A stretch of DNA of 37,187 bases, from NCBI RefSeq assembly GCF_002135315.1, contig NZ_NEGA01000025.1, positions 1 to 37,187 on the forward strand, written 5' to 3'. The notes under the pieces were generated by a model. It worked only from the letters and a program-made list of their open reading frames with translations. It searched no databases and was not told the DNA's origin. The position numbers and the translations under genes were made by a program. Positions 1-8,205 of this stretch are shown here, piece after piece. The DNA is from Acinetobacter sp. ANC 3903 (GTDB lineage Bacteria > Pseudomonadota > Gammaproteobacteria > Pseudomonadales > Moraxellaceae). Within the stretch, counting starts at the first letter, position 1; each line of letters opens with the position of its first letter.

Positions 1-264
1 GGCTTTAAAGGGGCCAAGCCTTATCATCAGGCCTTTGAACGCGGCGTAAAACTGATCGGGGCCACGGCACATTTTGTCACCGGTGATCTGGACGAAGGCC
101 CGATTATCGAGCAGGAAGTGCAGCGGGTAGACCATGCCTATTTACCGGATGACCTGGTGTCGGTAGGGCGTGATACCGAAACAGTCGCGCTGTCCAAAGC
201 AGTGAAATACTTTGTTGAACACCGCGTATTCCTTAATGATGACCGTACGGTGGTATTTAAATAG
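1..264 (+). CDS. purU: Formyltetrahydrofolate deformylase, C-terminal 87 residues (5' end outside window)
   Basis: The first frame is open from base 1 to a TAG at 262-264. It encodes the end of PurU, which hydrolyses 10-formyl-THF to formate and THF in the cytoplasm. The segment [15 protein letters not shown] and the LDEGPII stretch, which holds the conserved catalytic aspartate of the formyltransferase fold, match the end of E. coli PurU as I remember it. Only the C-terminal third is present because the window starts inside the gene. The nearby N-demethylases feed formaldehyde into the folate pool, so PurU could return THF and release formate; this link is inference from proximity. PurU is also an ordinary housekeeping gene. 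Confidence 0.93.
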   Translation, partial: GFKGAKPYHQAFERGVKLIGATAHFVTGDLDEGPIIEQEVQRVDHAYLPDDLVSVGRDTETVALSKAVKYFVEHRVFLNDDRTVVFK

Positions 265-295
265 GGCCTAAGGAAGGCTAAGCGCACCACCAGCG

Positions 296-344
296 CAGCT
301 GTACGGCCACTCAGCTGGCAACTATGATGCTGGCCGTACAGTTG
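296..344. repeat. Inverted repeat downstream of purU
   Basis: CAGCTGTACGGCCA at 296-309 pairs with TGGCCGTACAGTTG at 331-344, with one wobble and a 21-base loop. No T-tract follows on either strand, so it is not a typical intrinsic terminator. It lies just upstream of the P-II sigma-54 promoter and could be a weak terminator for purU or a protein site. Confidence 0.5.
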
Positions 345-380
345 CACCGATTGCTATTGATATGATTTTAAAATGAAAAA

Positions 381-396
381 TGGCATCATTCTTGCA
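381..396 (+). promoter_or_regulatory. Sigma-54 promoter of the P-II gene
   Basis: TGGCATCATTCTTGCA has the invariant GG and GC separated by exactly ten bases and keeps TGGCA and TTGCA around them. The expected start is near 407, giving a leader of about 44 bases before the ATG at 451. A TGCACC half-site resembling the NtrC consensus lies at 343-348. Nitrogen-limited expression is inferred; no ntrC or rpoN gene is in the window. Confidence 0.75.
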
Positions 397-402
397 AAAT
401 AA

Positions 403-789
<387 letters not shown>

Positions 790-1160
790 TGTTATGCTCG
801 ATCCCATCCCCCAACCCTTTGGTTTGATCACCCTCGCAAAAGTTAAACACTGAATTACCCGGCAAGTGGGGTTTGGGGACTCATAAGACTGAACTCAACT
901 CTTTTATTGCCAGCCGGGTACAATTCTGACTCTCCCTCTGAAAGCCTATTGCACCGTTTCTGCCCTTATTCAAGGGCTCTATAAATAGGCTGTGACTATG
1001 CCGCTATCCTCGAGATGTGTTGCAACTTGCTACATGCCTCCATCGCAGGCCATATCCATGCGGTCATTCAAAGAAAAGGGAATATGAAAACGGCTTCCCA
1101 TCAGTTTAAAGCAGGCCCAGCTCCAGACTCATCGGCTGCTCAAACTGGTCAAATAAAACA
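790..1160. other. Intergenic stretch without a convincing gene
   Basis: No ORF here has both a good start and recognisable content. A short frame from 1084 runs through the terminator and is judged spurious. TACCCGGC near 856 and GCCGGGTA near 913 form a long-range inverted repeat with a loop of about 50 bases, of unknown role. No trace of amtB was recognised. Confidence 0.5.
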
Positions 1161-1200
1161 CCTAAAAAAAATCCTGCTCACTTGCAGGATTTTTTTTAGG
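1161..1200. terminator. Bidirectional intrinsic terminator after the dmm operon
   Basis: Two perfectly complementary 17-base arms (1161-1177 and 1184-1200) flank the six-base loop TCACTT, with A8 on one side and T8 on the other. It lies 20 bases past the stop of the GcvT-like gene on the minus strand and can also stop transcription coming from the P-II side. Confidence 0.9.
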
Positions 1201-1220
1201 CTGAGTGGATTGCTGGCTGC

Positions 1221-2351
1221 TTAGCCTTTTGCTGTGCGTTTTAATTTCTCTGGATCATCAAATGGCAAGGTATGCGTGATTGCATTTACCTCCAGGCTGC
1301 CTTTGACCTGCAGCGCTTTGCCCTGCTCTGCATAAGGCACATCCAGACGTGCGATGGCCACGGTTTTACCGGTCAGCGGCGAATGCATGCCGCAGGTAAT
1401 GACTCCTACTTGCTGATTGCCGTCCCATAAGGTATCTCCCATTGCAGGCACCTGATCGCCCTCCAGCAATACACCGAAGATTTTAAAGCGTTCTTTGCCT
1501 TTTAAACGGCGATGCTCATAGCAGCCGCGGAATTCGCCTTTATGCGGTGAAACCGTGAAATCCAAGCCGAGTTCCCACAAGGTGTCGCCGCAAACATCAT
1601 TCTTGAAGGGGAAATATTCTGAATTGTCATACGGGAAAAAGAGTAAATAACTTTCGGTACGCAGCCAGTCCAGCGTGGTAAATGAACAGGGAATAATGCC
1701 ATATTCAGCGCCGGTACTGAGAATGGTTTCCCAAATCATCGGTGCATCGGCAGCCTTACAGAAAATTTCATAGCCGCGTTCGCCAGTATATCCGGTACGT
1801 GAAATCATGACAGGCGCACCAAACAGTTTGGTTTGCAGATGGTGAAAATAGGGCAAATCACGAATGCCCGGAACATGTTGAGCTAAATAGTCCACGGCCA
1901 ATGGCCCTTGCAGCGATAAATCATGCAGGTCATCATCAAACAATACCGCAACCTGACGCCCAGCCGCTGAACGAATCAGCATTTCATAGCCAATGCCTGT
2001 GCCATGCACCACCATAAAGGCATTTGGCCCGGTACGGTAAATCACGCAGTCATCCACAAATTTTCCTTGCTCATTCAGCATGGTCGCATACACGGATTTG
2101 CCGGGATACAATTTGGAAATGTCGCGGGTGGTTGCATATTCCAGCAGGCTTTCCGCATGCGGGCCGACATAATGGACTTTTTTCAGGCCCGAAACATCCA
2201 TCAAGCCGGCTTTGGTGCGGATGGCCGTATAGTGATCTGCAATATCCGAATCATAGGTCCATGCCGTTCCCATGCCGTTCCAGTCTTCTAATTTTGAACC
2301 GAGCTGGCGGTGGTGGGTTGCCAATGCAGAAATGCGCCAAGAGTTTGCCAT
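1221..2351 (-). CDS. dmmC: GcvT-like THF-binding subunit of dimethylamine N-demethylase (HODM delta), 376 aa
   Basis: This is an aminomethyltransferase (GcvT) fold protein: MDVSGLKKVHYVGPHA near residue 50, the SRTGYTGERGYEIF motif near 185-200 and the C-terminal barrel with GVITCGMHSPLTGK. Its neighbours are the heme PAS subunit, the flavin/iron-sulfur reductase and the small subunit, which is the composition described for heme-dependent oxidative N-demethylase in Pseudomonas mendocina. There the delta subunit binds THF and is proposed to capture the formaldehyde released. The start at 2351 has AAGGA eight bases upstream. It is last in the operon, 63 bases after the heme subunit, before a strong terminator. 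The gene letter follows dmmDABC usage from memory and may differ between papers. Confidence 0.85.
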   Translation of the reverse strand: MANSWRISALATHHRQLGSKLEDWNGMGTAWTYDSDIADHYTAIRTKAGLMDVSGLKKVHYVGPHAESLLEYATTRDISKLYPGKSVYATMLNEQGKFVDDCVIYRTGPNAFMVVHGTGIGYEMLIRSAAGRQVAVLFDDDLHDLSLQGPLAVDYLAQHVPGIRDLPYFHHLQTKLFGAPVMISRTGYTGERGYEIFCKAADAPMIWETILSTGAEYGIIPCSFTTLDWLRTESYLLFFPYDNSEYFPFKNDVCGDTLWELGLDFTVSPHKGEFRGCYEHRRLKGKERFKIFGVLLEGDQVPAMGDTLWDGNQQVGVITCGMHSPLTGKTVAIARLDVPYAEQGKALQVKGSLEVNAITHTLPFDDPEKLKRTAKG

Positions 2352-2414
2352 ACAGGTCTTCCTTATTGAATATTTTAAAATGTGCTGCTTGCTTCAGGTT
2401 ATGAAACTGAGCTG

Positions 2415-3434
2415 TTATTCATCTACGCCATCGAACTGGCTGAGCCATTGCACCAGCGGTTCACGATATTCACTGATGCCCTTGTATTCTGCGATCGGCT
2501 CAGGCAAATCGCGGATTACCCGGTATAGCCGTTTGGCCCATGCCGGGTTGCTGGTCAAATCATTCAGGCTAATCAGATAAGTGCGGATACTGAACAGCAG
2601 TGCATTGCTGCGCGCCAGACGCGGCATCATTTGCAGCTCCACCCGCAAATGCACCAGTTCACCGGCATTTTCCGCAGTGACCAGTCCGCGTTCATGTCCC
2701 CATAAATGATAGGTTTCCGAGGAAGTATCCATACGTGGATTGATGGTTATGGTCCAATTCAGACGCCGGTAGGGCTGGCCTACCTGAATGTTGAGCAGGA
2801 ATTTGAGTGCGCGCTCAAACACCCCCAGGTTATGTGCCAGCTTTGGCACAGGCGCGTGCCATTGCTTAAAACTCATACCGGCATCAAAATTCAGTGACCA
2901 GTCTGCAGGGCCGGTGATCATGCCAGTATCCATAAACAGATCGCCATCACGCTGGTCCAGCAAGGCAACATCGCCCTGGAACTGACGGCTGATAAATTCA
3001 AACGGATCCATAGGCAAGCTGTCTGCCTGACCAAAAATAAAATGGACATCGATATTTAAGGGTTGATTGACCCAGTGCCAGTTCAGGCCATCGCGCTCCA
3101 GCTGGAAATGTTCAGGGTAATCTTCTGCATAACGCAGCATCACCATTTCCAAAAAGTCCCAGCTGGCTTGACGCATGTGTGGCATGACAATACAACGTTT
3201 CGGGTCCTGTTGCAGGGTTAAACTGCGCTCGTTCATGTCCGTTACATAATGTTCATCCACATCGAACCAATGCTCGAAAATACTATCCGGCCTTGAAACA
3301 ACCGGCTCAATATTCACCGAATACATATACTGGTCTTCGGGAAATGGAAAAGGAAAACGGGCAATCGCCTTTGCACTGTTATGGTAGTGAAACTGATCAT
3401 GCATATTTTCATTGGGGTTAAATTGAACCGTCAT
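2415..3434 (-). CDS. dmmD: Heme-dependent oxidative N-demethylase catalytic subunit (DUF3445), 339 aa
   Basis: The protein matches the DUF3445 family, whose characterised member is the alpha subunit of HODM, a PAS-fold heme enzyme that oxidatively demethylates dimethylamine to methylamine and formaldehyde. Family-like stretches include RFPFPFPEDQYMYSVNIEPV near residue 25, WHWVNQPLNIDVHFIFGQ near 142 and RLARSNALLFSIRTYLISL near 280. No signal peptide or membrane segment is visible, so it should be cytoplasmic. GGGAG six bases before the ATG at 3434 supports the start. It lies 15 bases downstream of the reductase gene. Substrate assignment rests on the four-subunit context and the adjacent TMA genes; other secondary amines are possible. 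Confidence 0.9.
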   Translation of the reverse strand: MTVQFNPNENMHDQFHYHNSAKAIARFPFPFPEDQYMYSVNIEPVVSRPDSIFEHWFDVDEHYVTDMNERSLTLQQDPKRCIVMPHMRQASWDFLEMVMLRYAEDYPEHFQLERDGLNWHWVNQPLNIDVHFIFGQADSLPMDPFEFISRQFQGDVALLDQRDGDLFMDTGMITGPADWSLNFDAGMSFKQWHAPVPKLAHNLGVFERALKFLLNIQVGQPYRRLNWTITINPRMDTSSETYHLWGHERGLVTAENAGELVHLRVELQMMPRLARSNALLFSIRTYLISLNDLTSNPAWAKRLYRVIRDLPEPIAEYKGISEYREPLVQWLSQFDGVDE

Positions 3435-3449
3435 CGTAATCTCCCAAAG

Positions 3450-4394
3450 CTATAGGTCTAAATGCAGGCAATGGCCTGGTTTGGCACGTGAAACGCAAGG
3501 CATCAACTGCGTCGACCGCTCCTGCACCGTTAAATAATGATCCAGATGTTCCACCTCGCCTTGGCTGTAGGACGTGGCACATTGACCGCATACGCCACCG
3601 CGGCAGAGATTGGGCACCTCAATGTCTTCTTGTTCCAGTGCTTCCAGCAGGCTGAAATCGCCGGGCACATGAATACGGCGCTGGCTTTTACTGAGCACGG
3701 CATCAAATGCGACTCCGGGTGCAGGCGAAGAAAAAGCTTCCCAATGCACACGTTTTTTTGACCAGCCCAGCGTTTCCGCACAGTCAACAACGGCATGAAT
3801 CAGGCGCTCTGGCCCGCAAATATAGACATGGCTGCCGAGAGACTGCTGGCTCAGCAATGCTTCTATGTCCAAACGGCGCTGTTTTTTTTCCGAATAAATA
3901 TGTACCTGATCACGGAACAACTGCATCAGCATATCTTCATAGGCATTGCTGATGCCGTCACGACAGGCATAGTGCAGTTCAAAACTGTGTCCGGCATGCA
4001 GCAGGTATTTCATATGTGACAGGAACGGGGTAATACCGATGCCGCCGGCAATAAATACATGGTGCTGGGCCTGAGAGTTGAGTGAAAATAAATTCAGGGG
4101 TGCAGAAATATTTAGGGTATCGCCCACCTGAATTTTTTCATGCAGGTATTGCGAACCGCCACGCGAGTTCTCCTGCAAGCGTACCGCAATTTGATACTGG
4201 TGCTGCTCATACGGGGCATTCAGCAATGAATAGGCATTGCGGATGATGCGGCCTTCCACTGGCAGCTGCACAATCACATGACTGCCGGAGGAAAACGGCT
4301 GCAAGGGGGTATCTAAAGCGGCCAAGGTAAATTCGCGAATCATCGGGGTAACTTGATGAATTCGGGTCACATGGACAGGAACGGTTGGGTTCAT
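3450..4394 (-). CDS. dmmB: FMN/[2Fe-2S] oxidoreductase subunit of dimethylamine N-demethylase, 314 aa
   Basis: A phthalate-dioxygenase-reductase-type electron donor. The flavin motif R52-N-A-Y55-S56 comes first, then the nicotinamide-binding GGIGITP at 117-123 and YICGPE near 191, and last a plant-type ferredoxin domain with C264, C269, C272 and C300. This order (flavin, NAD(P), C-terminal 2Fe-2S) is that of VanB-like reductases. It should pass electrons from NAD(P)H to the heme subunit. Its ATG overlaps the stop of the upstream small-subunit gene by four bases (ATGA), so the two are translationally coupled. All cofactor residues appear intact. Confidence 0.92.
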   Translation of the reverse strand: MNPTVPVHVTRIHQVTPMIREFTLAALDTPLQPFSSGSHVIVQLPVEGRIIRNAYSLLNAPYEQHQYQIAVRLQENSRGGSQYLHEKIQVGDTLNISAPLNLFSLNSQAQHHVFIAGGIGITPFLSHMKYLLHAGHSFELHYACRDGISNAYEDMLMQLFRDQVHIYSEKKQRRLDIEALLSQQSLGSHVYICGPERLIHAVVDCAETLGWSKKRVHWEAFSSPAPGVAFDAVLSKSQRRIHVPGDFSLLEALEQEDIEVPNLCRGGVCGQCATSYSQGEVEHLDHYLTVQERSTQLMPCVSRAKPGHCLHLDL

Positions 4395-4930
4395 GCGCTG
4401 AGTACTCCCATAGGTTGATGCGCATTGGCACAGACTCCCATATAGGCGCCAAGGCGTTCAGAAAAATGACTGCGGATCAGCAGTTCGACCTGACACTGTT
4501 CACAGCTACACAGCTCGTCTTTAACGGTGTGCTGAATATGCCCGCAGTGCACGCAGTAGACTTTTTTACGCGGGTTTTGCAGGCTGGAGCTATCCGCAAT
4601 CAAGCTGATTTCCTCATCTAGGCAGCCCGTACCCACCAGGCACTGCTGTACTGTCCAAACAAAGGATTCATCACCGCAGACCACGGCACGCACGCCAGCC
4701 TTTTCCTGCTGCAGCACTGTCTCTAGTTCATGCAGCAGGCCAGCCAAGGCTTGATCTTGTTGACTGTCCAGCATCAGCTGCACCGTTTGCGGGTGCTGTT
4801 TGCTCATTTGGGTTAATTGCTGTGTCACTGCCGATGCTGCATGCTGCAACACCAGCACATACTTGGGTGCATTCCAGTGCAGCGTTTCTACAGTTTGATA
4901 TCTGGGGGTACTGTGCATGGCTTCCATCAT
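4391..4930 (-). CDS. dmmA: Small subunit of dimethylamine N-demethylase (DmmA family, HODM gamma), 179 aa
   Basis: First gene of the dmm operon. The N-terminal half contains an alpha/beta-like segment (PKYVLVLQHA near residue 22) and the C-terminal third a four-cysteine knuckle, C-x2-C near 148-151 and C-x-C-x2-C near 161-166, suggesting a bound metal. Small proteins of this kind are annotated as the DmmA subunit of dimethylamine monooxygenase. Its precise role is not known to me. The start at 4930 has GAGG eight bases upstream. A NarL-type 7-2-7 palindrome lies 78 bp upstream of the ATG. The assignment rests largely on operon context and cysteine pattern. Confidence 0.8.
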   Translation of the reverse strand: MMEAMHSTPRYQTVETLHWNAPKYVLVLQHAASAVTQQLTQMSKQHPQTVQLMLDSQQDQALAGLLHELETVLQQEKAGVRAVVCGDESFVWTVQQCLVGTGCLDEEISLIADSSSLQNPRKKVYCVHCGHIQHTVKDELCSCEQCQVELLIRSHFSERLGAYMGVCANAHQPMGVLSA

Positions 4931-5007
4931 TTGAGAAACCTCATATAAGAACTACATAATCAGATATTTAAAGGTTTTTACGCCGCCTGACCATTCCCTC
5001 TAAATCA

Positions 5008-5023
5008 TACCCACTAAGGGGTA
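5008..5023. promoter_or_regulatory. NarL-type 7-2-7 palindrome upstream of the dmm operon
   Basis: TACCCACTAAGGGGTA has inverted TACCC and GGGTA half-sites six bases apart, the geometry of the NarL heptamer pair (TACYYMT, two bases, inverted repeat). It starts 78 bp upstream of the dmmA ATG. The same TACCC-N6-GGGTA pattern occurs 83 bp upstream of tdm. Binding by the NarL-family regulator encoded at 7488-8204 is inferred. Confidence 0.6.
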
Positions 5024-5065
5024 AAGCACAGCATGCGGGGGGAGTTTTTAAGCTAACGCAGACAT

Positions 5066-5092
5066 AAAAAAAGCAGCTGGAAACCAGCTGCT
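5066..5092 (-). terminator. Intrinsic terminator after tmm
   Basis: On the minus strand a GCAGCTGG stem pairs with CCAGCTGC (plus 5073-5080 with 5084-5091) around a three-base loop and is followed by seven T. It separates tmm from the dmm operon, so dmm should need its own promoter. An A-run at 5097-5102 could let it act in both directions. Confidence 0.85.
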
Positions 5093-5170
5093 GCAGAAAA
5101 AACGTATACCAGGTTGTTACTATATTTTGTGGGTCTGCCCGGCAGTGTTGCAGGTCAAGCACTGACCGTC

Positions 5171-6535
5171 CTAACCCGCTTTTTGCTGTAGGTCTGCCTC
5201 GGTCTGTAAATAGGCCTCCAGGGAGTCATCCAGGGCATCAATCCAGGGCGTATGATGCGGCGTTGCCATAGTCCCGGTCATCAATGAACAGTAAGTATTG
5301 TCACGGAAGGCCATAATGTTTTCTTGCTTGTGTTTTTTCCATTGCAAAAAGGTCAGCCGCACCGCTTCAATATCAAAGCTTGGATAATCGGTCTGATCAA
5401 TCAGGCGCATAATATAGTCGCCTTGAAATTTGAACATGGCTGCTGCATCCTGCAGGGTTTTTTCTTGCTCATGCCAGGCTTGGGTGTCGGCCTGCATCTC
5501 GGCAAAACTCGGCAAGGCAATTTTACCCAGCATCACATCGCGCGCATACCAAGCCTGTGCATCAAACATGTTGAAGGAATACCACTGATCCTGCATGCCT
5601 AAATAAAATAGCTGCGGATTGGCTTCCCAGACCACGCCCTGATACAGGTACAGCGGATAGAGAATGTTATCGGTTTTTAGACGCAGGCTTTCCGACATGA
5701 ACGGGAAACTGTGCAAATAGCCGGTACATAAAATAATGGCATCAATCTCGGCCGAACTGCCATCAGCAAAATAGGCATGGGTCTGATCGACCCGCAGCAG
5801 TTGCGGACGCTCTGACCAATTTTCTGGCCAGTGATAACCCATCGGTGAACTGCGGTAACAGCTGATAATCTGCTTCGCACCATATTTATAGCATTGTGAA
5901 CCGATATCTTCAGCAGAATAGCTGCTGCCGACCAGCAGTACATTTTTACCTTTAAATTCCAGTGCATCACGGAAGTCATGGGCATGTAAAATCCGTCCGC
6001 CAAAACTGCCGAAACCTTCATATTCAGGAATTCTTGGGGTAGAAAAATGGCCTGAAGCCACCACCACAAAATCGAAAGTCTCGGTATACACCTCATCGGT
6101 GACATGGTTATGCACCGTCACTGAAAACTGCTTGCTGTCCGGGTGAAACTCGACATGGCGCACCGCGCTGTTGAAGCGGACATATTTGCGTACATCGGCT
6201 TTTTCTACCCGGCCTTTGATATAGTCCCACAGCACGGCACGTGGCGGATAAGAACCAATCGGCCGGCCAAAATGCTCATCAAAGGTATAGTCTGCAAATT
6301 CCAGACATTCTTTCGGGCCATTCGACCACAGGTAACGGTACATGCTGCTATGCACCGGTTCACCATGTTTATCCAGGCCGGTATGCCAGGTATAATTCCA
6401 TTGACCACCCCAGTCGGCCTGCTTTTCAAAGCATACCATTTCCGGAATTTCGATGCCCTTGCTTTGCGCAGATTGAAAAGCGCGCAGTTGCGCCATCCCG
6501 CTTGGCCCTGCCCCAATAATTGCAACTCGTTTCAT
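5171..6535 (-). CDS. tmm: Trimethylamine monooxygenase (flavin-containing), 454 aa
   Basis: Catalyses TMA + NADPH + O2 to TMAO. The FAD site GAGPSG is at residues 8-13, the FMO signature F-x-G-x3-H-x3-F appears as [11 protein letters not shown] near 190, and the NADPH site [11 protein letters not shown] follows. Long blocks such as [19 protein letters not shown] and FDAQAW near the C-terminus are characteristic of bacterial Tmm as known from Methylocella and roseobacters, not of Baeyer-Villiger or yeast FMOs. The start at 6535 is preferred over an in-frame ATG at 6658 because GGAG lies seven bases upstream and the FAD motif then begins at residue 8. It lies 147 bases downstream of the PAS gene and ends before a terminator. 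Substrate choice is supported by adjacent Tdm and Dmm genes. Confidence 0.93.
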   Translation of the reverse strand: MKRVAIIGAGPSGMAQLRAFQSAQSKGIEIPEMVCFEKQADWGGQWNYTWHTGLDKHGEPVHSSMYRYLWSNGPKECLEFADYTFDEHFGRPIGSYPPRAVLWDYIKGRVEKADVRKYVRFNSAVRHVEFHPDSKQFSVTVHNHVTDEVYTETFDFVVVASGHFSTPRIPEYEGFGSFGGRILHAHDFRDALEFKGKNVLLVGSSYSAEDIGSQCYKYGAKQIISCYRSSPMGYHWPENWSERPQLLRVDQTHAYFADGSSAEIDAIILCTGYLHSFPFMSESLRLKTDNILYPLYLYQGVVWEANPQLFYLGMQDQWYSFNMFDAQAWYARDVMLGKIALPSFAEMQADTQAWHEQEKTLQDAAAMFKFQGDYIMRLIDQTDYPSFDIEAVRLTFLQWKKHKQENIMAFRDNTYCSLMTGTMATPHHTPWIDALDDSLEAYLQTEADLQQKAG

Positions 6536-6613
6536 GGTGAATCTCCATGTGATCTGTTTTAAACAAAACTGCCGTGATGCCATTACCTTAGACAGGCCTA
6601 CATCATTTCGAAA

Positions 6614-6629
6614 TTCCTCAGATGGGGTA
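6614..6629. promoter_or_regulatory. Degenerate NarL-type palindrome upstream of tmm
   Basis: TTCCTCAGATGGGGTA keeps one perfect GGGTA half-site and a weak partner (TTCCT instead of TACCC) at the same spacing as the sites at dmm and tdm. It lies 79 bp upstream of the tmm ATG, nearly the same distance as the other two. Assigned mainly on position and one half-site. Confidence 0.4.
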
Positions 6630-6682
6630 TGCACAAGGGGATACTTACCTGGGGTCATGCCGCTTTAGCGGCTTGCATGCCC

Positions 6683-7462
6683 TCAGTTTTGGATAAATAC
6701 AGCGCCTTCCAGACCCAGCACCATATCACTTTGCGAATATAGGCCCTGCCCGATTTCCTGTACCCGCTGTATGCTGTTCTGGGCAGTGACAATGCGGTAA
6801 TGCAAATGAAATACGCGATGGCACTGCAAGGCCGACTGGATACTGTCCCAGACATACTGCTGGTCATCGGGATGAATCAGCTGTCCATAGCGCGGCGTAT
6901 TGATCAGCAGCTCACTGCGATAACCGGTTATCTGCTGACAGCCGCTGCTGACATAGTCCATGGTCCAGTTCCAGTCATTGCGTGAGCGGTACAGCATGAC
7001 TGGCAGGCGCGACAGCAAATCATGCAGACTACGCTGCTGTGCATCCTGCAGTTCTTGCTGCCGGATTTTTTGCGTCTGCTCCGTGCCTAAAATGCACCAT
7101 CCCCGCAACTGGTTTTTTCCGTCACCGGCACAGATCGGCTGCAGCGACAGATCAAACCACACCAAGGGCTGTTCCGGGATTAACAGGCGCAGTGCCAGCT
7201 TGCACGGCCGTCCGGCCATGAGGGCACATTGGAAGGTCAAACTATCTTCGGAATACAGCCAGTAGCTCAAGGGTAAGCGCTGTGCTGCAGCATCCGGTTG
7301 CAGCTGTAGCAAGTTGTGCCAGGTACGATTGCTGCGCTGAATCGTGCCATGGCTATCCAGCAACAGTGCAATATCGGCAAACTGGTCAAACAGTTCAGGC
7401 CAATCCTGATTCAAGTCCATATTCAGCTCATCTTTGCTGGAGGGCAGCGCTATTTTCGACAT
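6683..7462 (-). CDS. Stand-alone tandem PAS protein, 259 aa
   Basis: Two PAS-like domains are visible: one near residues 20-130 (FDQFADIALLLDSHGTIQRSN) and one near 150-255, containing MDYVSSGCQQITGYR and LIHPDDQ, the classic PAS_3 signature. No histidine kinase, GGDEF, EAL or DNA-binding domain follows; the protein ends directly after the second PAS. It is third in an operon with the kinase and response regulator, starting 25 bases after the regulator's stop. It may be an accessory sensor or partner for the soluble kinase. The start at 7462 is taken because the longer frame to 7576 runs into the regulator gene; ribosome-site evidence is weak. Confidence 0.75.
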   Translation of the reverse strand: MSKIALPSSKDELNMDLNQDWPELFDQFADIALLLDSHGTIQRSNRTWHNLLQLQPDAAAQRLPLSYWLYSEDSLTFQCALMAGRPCKLALRLLIPEQPLVWFDLSLQPICAGDGKNQLRGWCILGTEQTQKIRQQELQDAQQRSLHDLLSRLPVMLYRSRNDWNWTMDYVSSGCQQITGYRSELLINTPRYGQLIHPDDQQYVWDSIQSALQCHRVFHLHYRIVTAQNSIQRVQEIGQGLYSQSDMVLGLEGAVFIQN

Positions 7463-7487
7463 ATCAGCATTACTCGCACGGTGAACC

Positions 7488-8204
7488 TTAAACGGAAGAC
7501 GAGGGATAAATATCAAAATCTGCAGTGTTAAGCTGCTGATGCACCCACACGGAAAGCTCCAGCCGTGAATGCACATTCAGTTTGCGTAGCAGACTTTTCA
7601 CATAGACTTTTACCGTACCGTCACTGATGCCTAATTCACGGGCAATCAGTTTATTGTTCAAGCCTTTGGCGATCAGCTTTAACGTTTCCTGCTCCCGCTG
7701 CGTCATTTCCGATAGCAGTTTGCGCTGCAATAGCACCTGTTCAGAGGTTTTATGCAAGGCAGCGGCTAGGGGTGCTGTCTGCTGCCGGACTTGCTGGGCC
7801 AGCAAAGCGACCCCATCGGCATGCAATACGGTCCTGCCCTGCATGACTTGATGCAGTTGCAGCAGAATATCTTCCGGCAAGGTATCTTTGGGCAAAAAGC
7901 CATTGGCACCCAGACGAATGGCATCCAATACAATGCTGTCCTCCAGGCTGGCGGTTAAAATAATCACTTTAAGATCGACATTGCGTTCCCGGATGCATTT
8001 TAGTACCTCAATGCCGCTCATCTGCGGCATCTGTACATCCAGCAGCAGCAATTCAATGTTCGCGGTGTCCAGCGCTGACAGAAATGCTGATCCGCTGCTG
8101 TATTCCTGCTGTACATCAAAGTGCTCGGACTGGCGGATAATATCCGCCACACCGCGCCTGAACAGCGCATGGTCATCTACAATACTGACTGCAATTTTAT
8201 TCAT
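7488..8204 (-). CDS. NarL/FixJ-family response regulator, 238 aa
   Basis: An N-terminal receiver domain has the acidic pair D10-D11, phospho-acceptor D56 (LLLLDVQMP) and the conserved lysine in FLPKD near 105. A LuxR-type helix-turn-helix follows at about 168-225 (TQREQETLKLIAKG, then LGISDGTVKVYVKSLLRKL). The start is one base past the stop of the kinase gene, so the pair is coupled. The genes lie between tmm and tdm, and NarL-like 7-2-7 sites are found upstream of dmm, tdm and weakly tmm, so it probably activates the methylamine pathway. The inducing signal is unknown. No equivalent regulator of TMA genes is known to me in this genus. Confidence 0.9.
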   Translation of the reverse strand: MNKIAVSIVDDHALFRRGVADIIRQSEHFDVQQEYSSGSAFLSALDTANIELLLLDVQMPQMSGIEVLKCIRERNVDLKVIILTASLEDSIVLDAIRLGANGFLPKDTLPEDILLQLHQVMQGRTVLHADGVALLAQQVRQQTAPLAAALHKTSEQVLLQRKLLSEMTQREQETLKLIAKGLNNKLIARELGISDGTVKVYVKSLLRKLNVHSRLELSVWVHQQLNTADFDIYPSSSV

Positions 8205-8205
8205 C

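Noticed and set aside
1084..1224. A short plus-strand frame starting at 1084 behind an AAAAGGG-like ribosome site.
   Set aside because: It reads straight through both arms of the strong terminator at 1161-1200 and its product has no recognisable content.
5171..6658. Longer start of tmm at 6658.
   Set aside because: It would add 41 residues before the FAD motif, and the ATG at 6535 has a proper ribosome site; the extra region contains the proposed promoter and operator.
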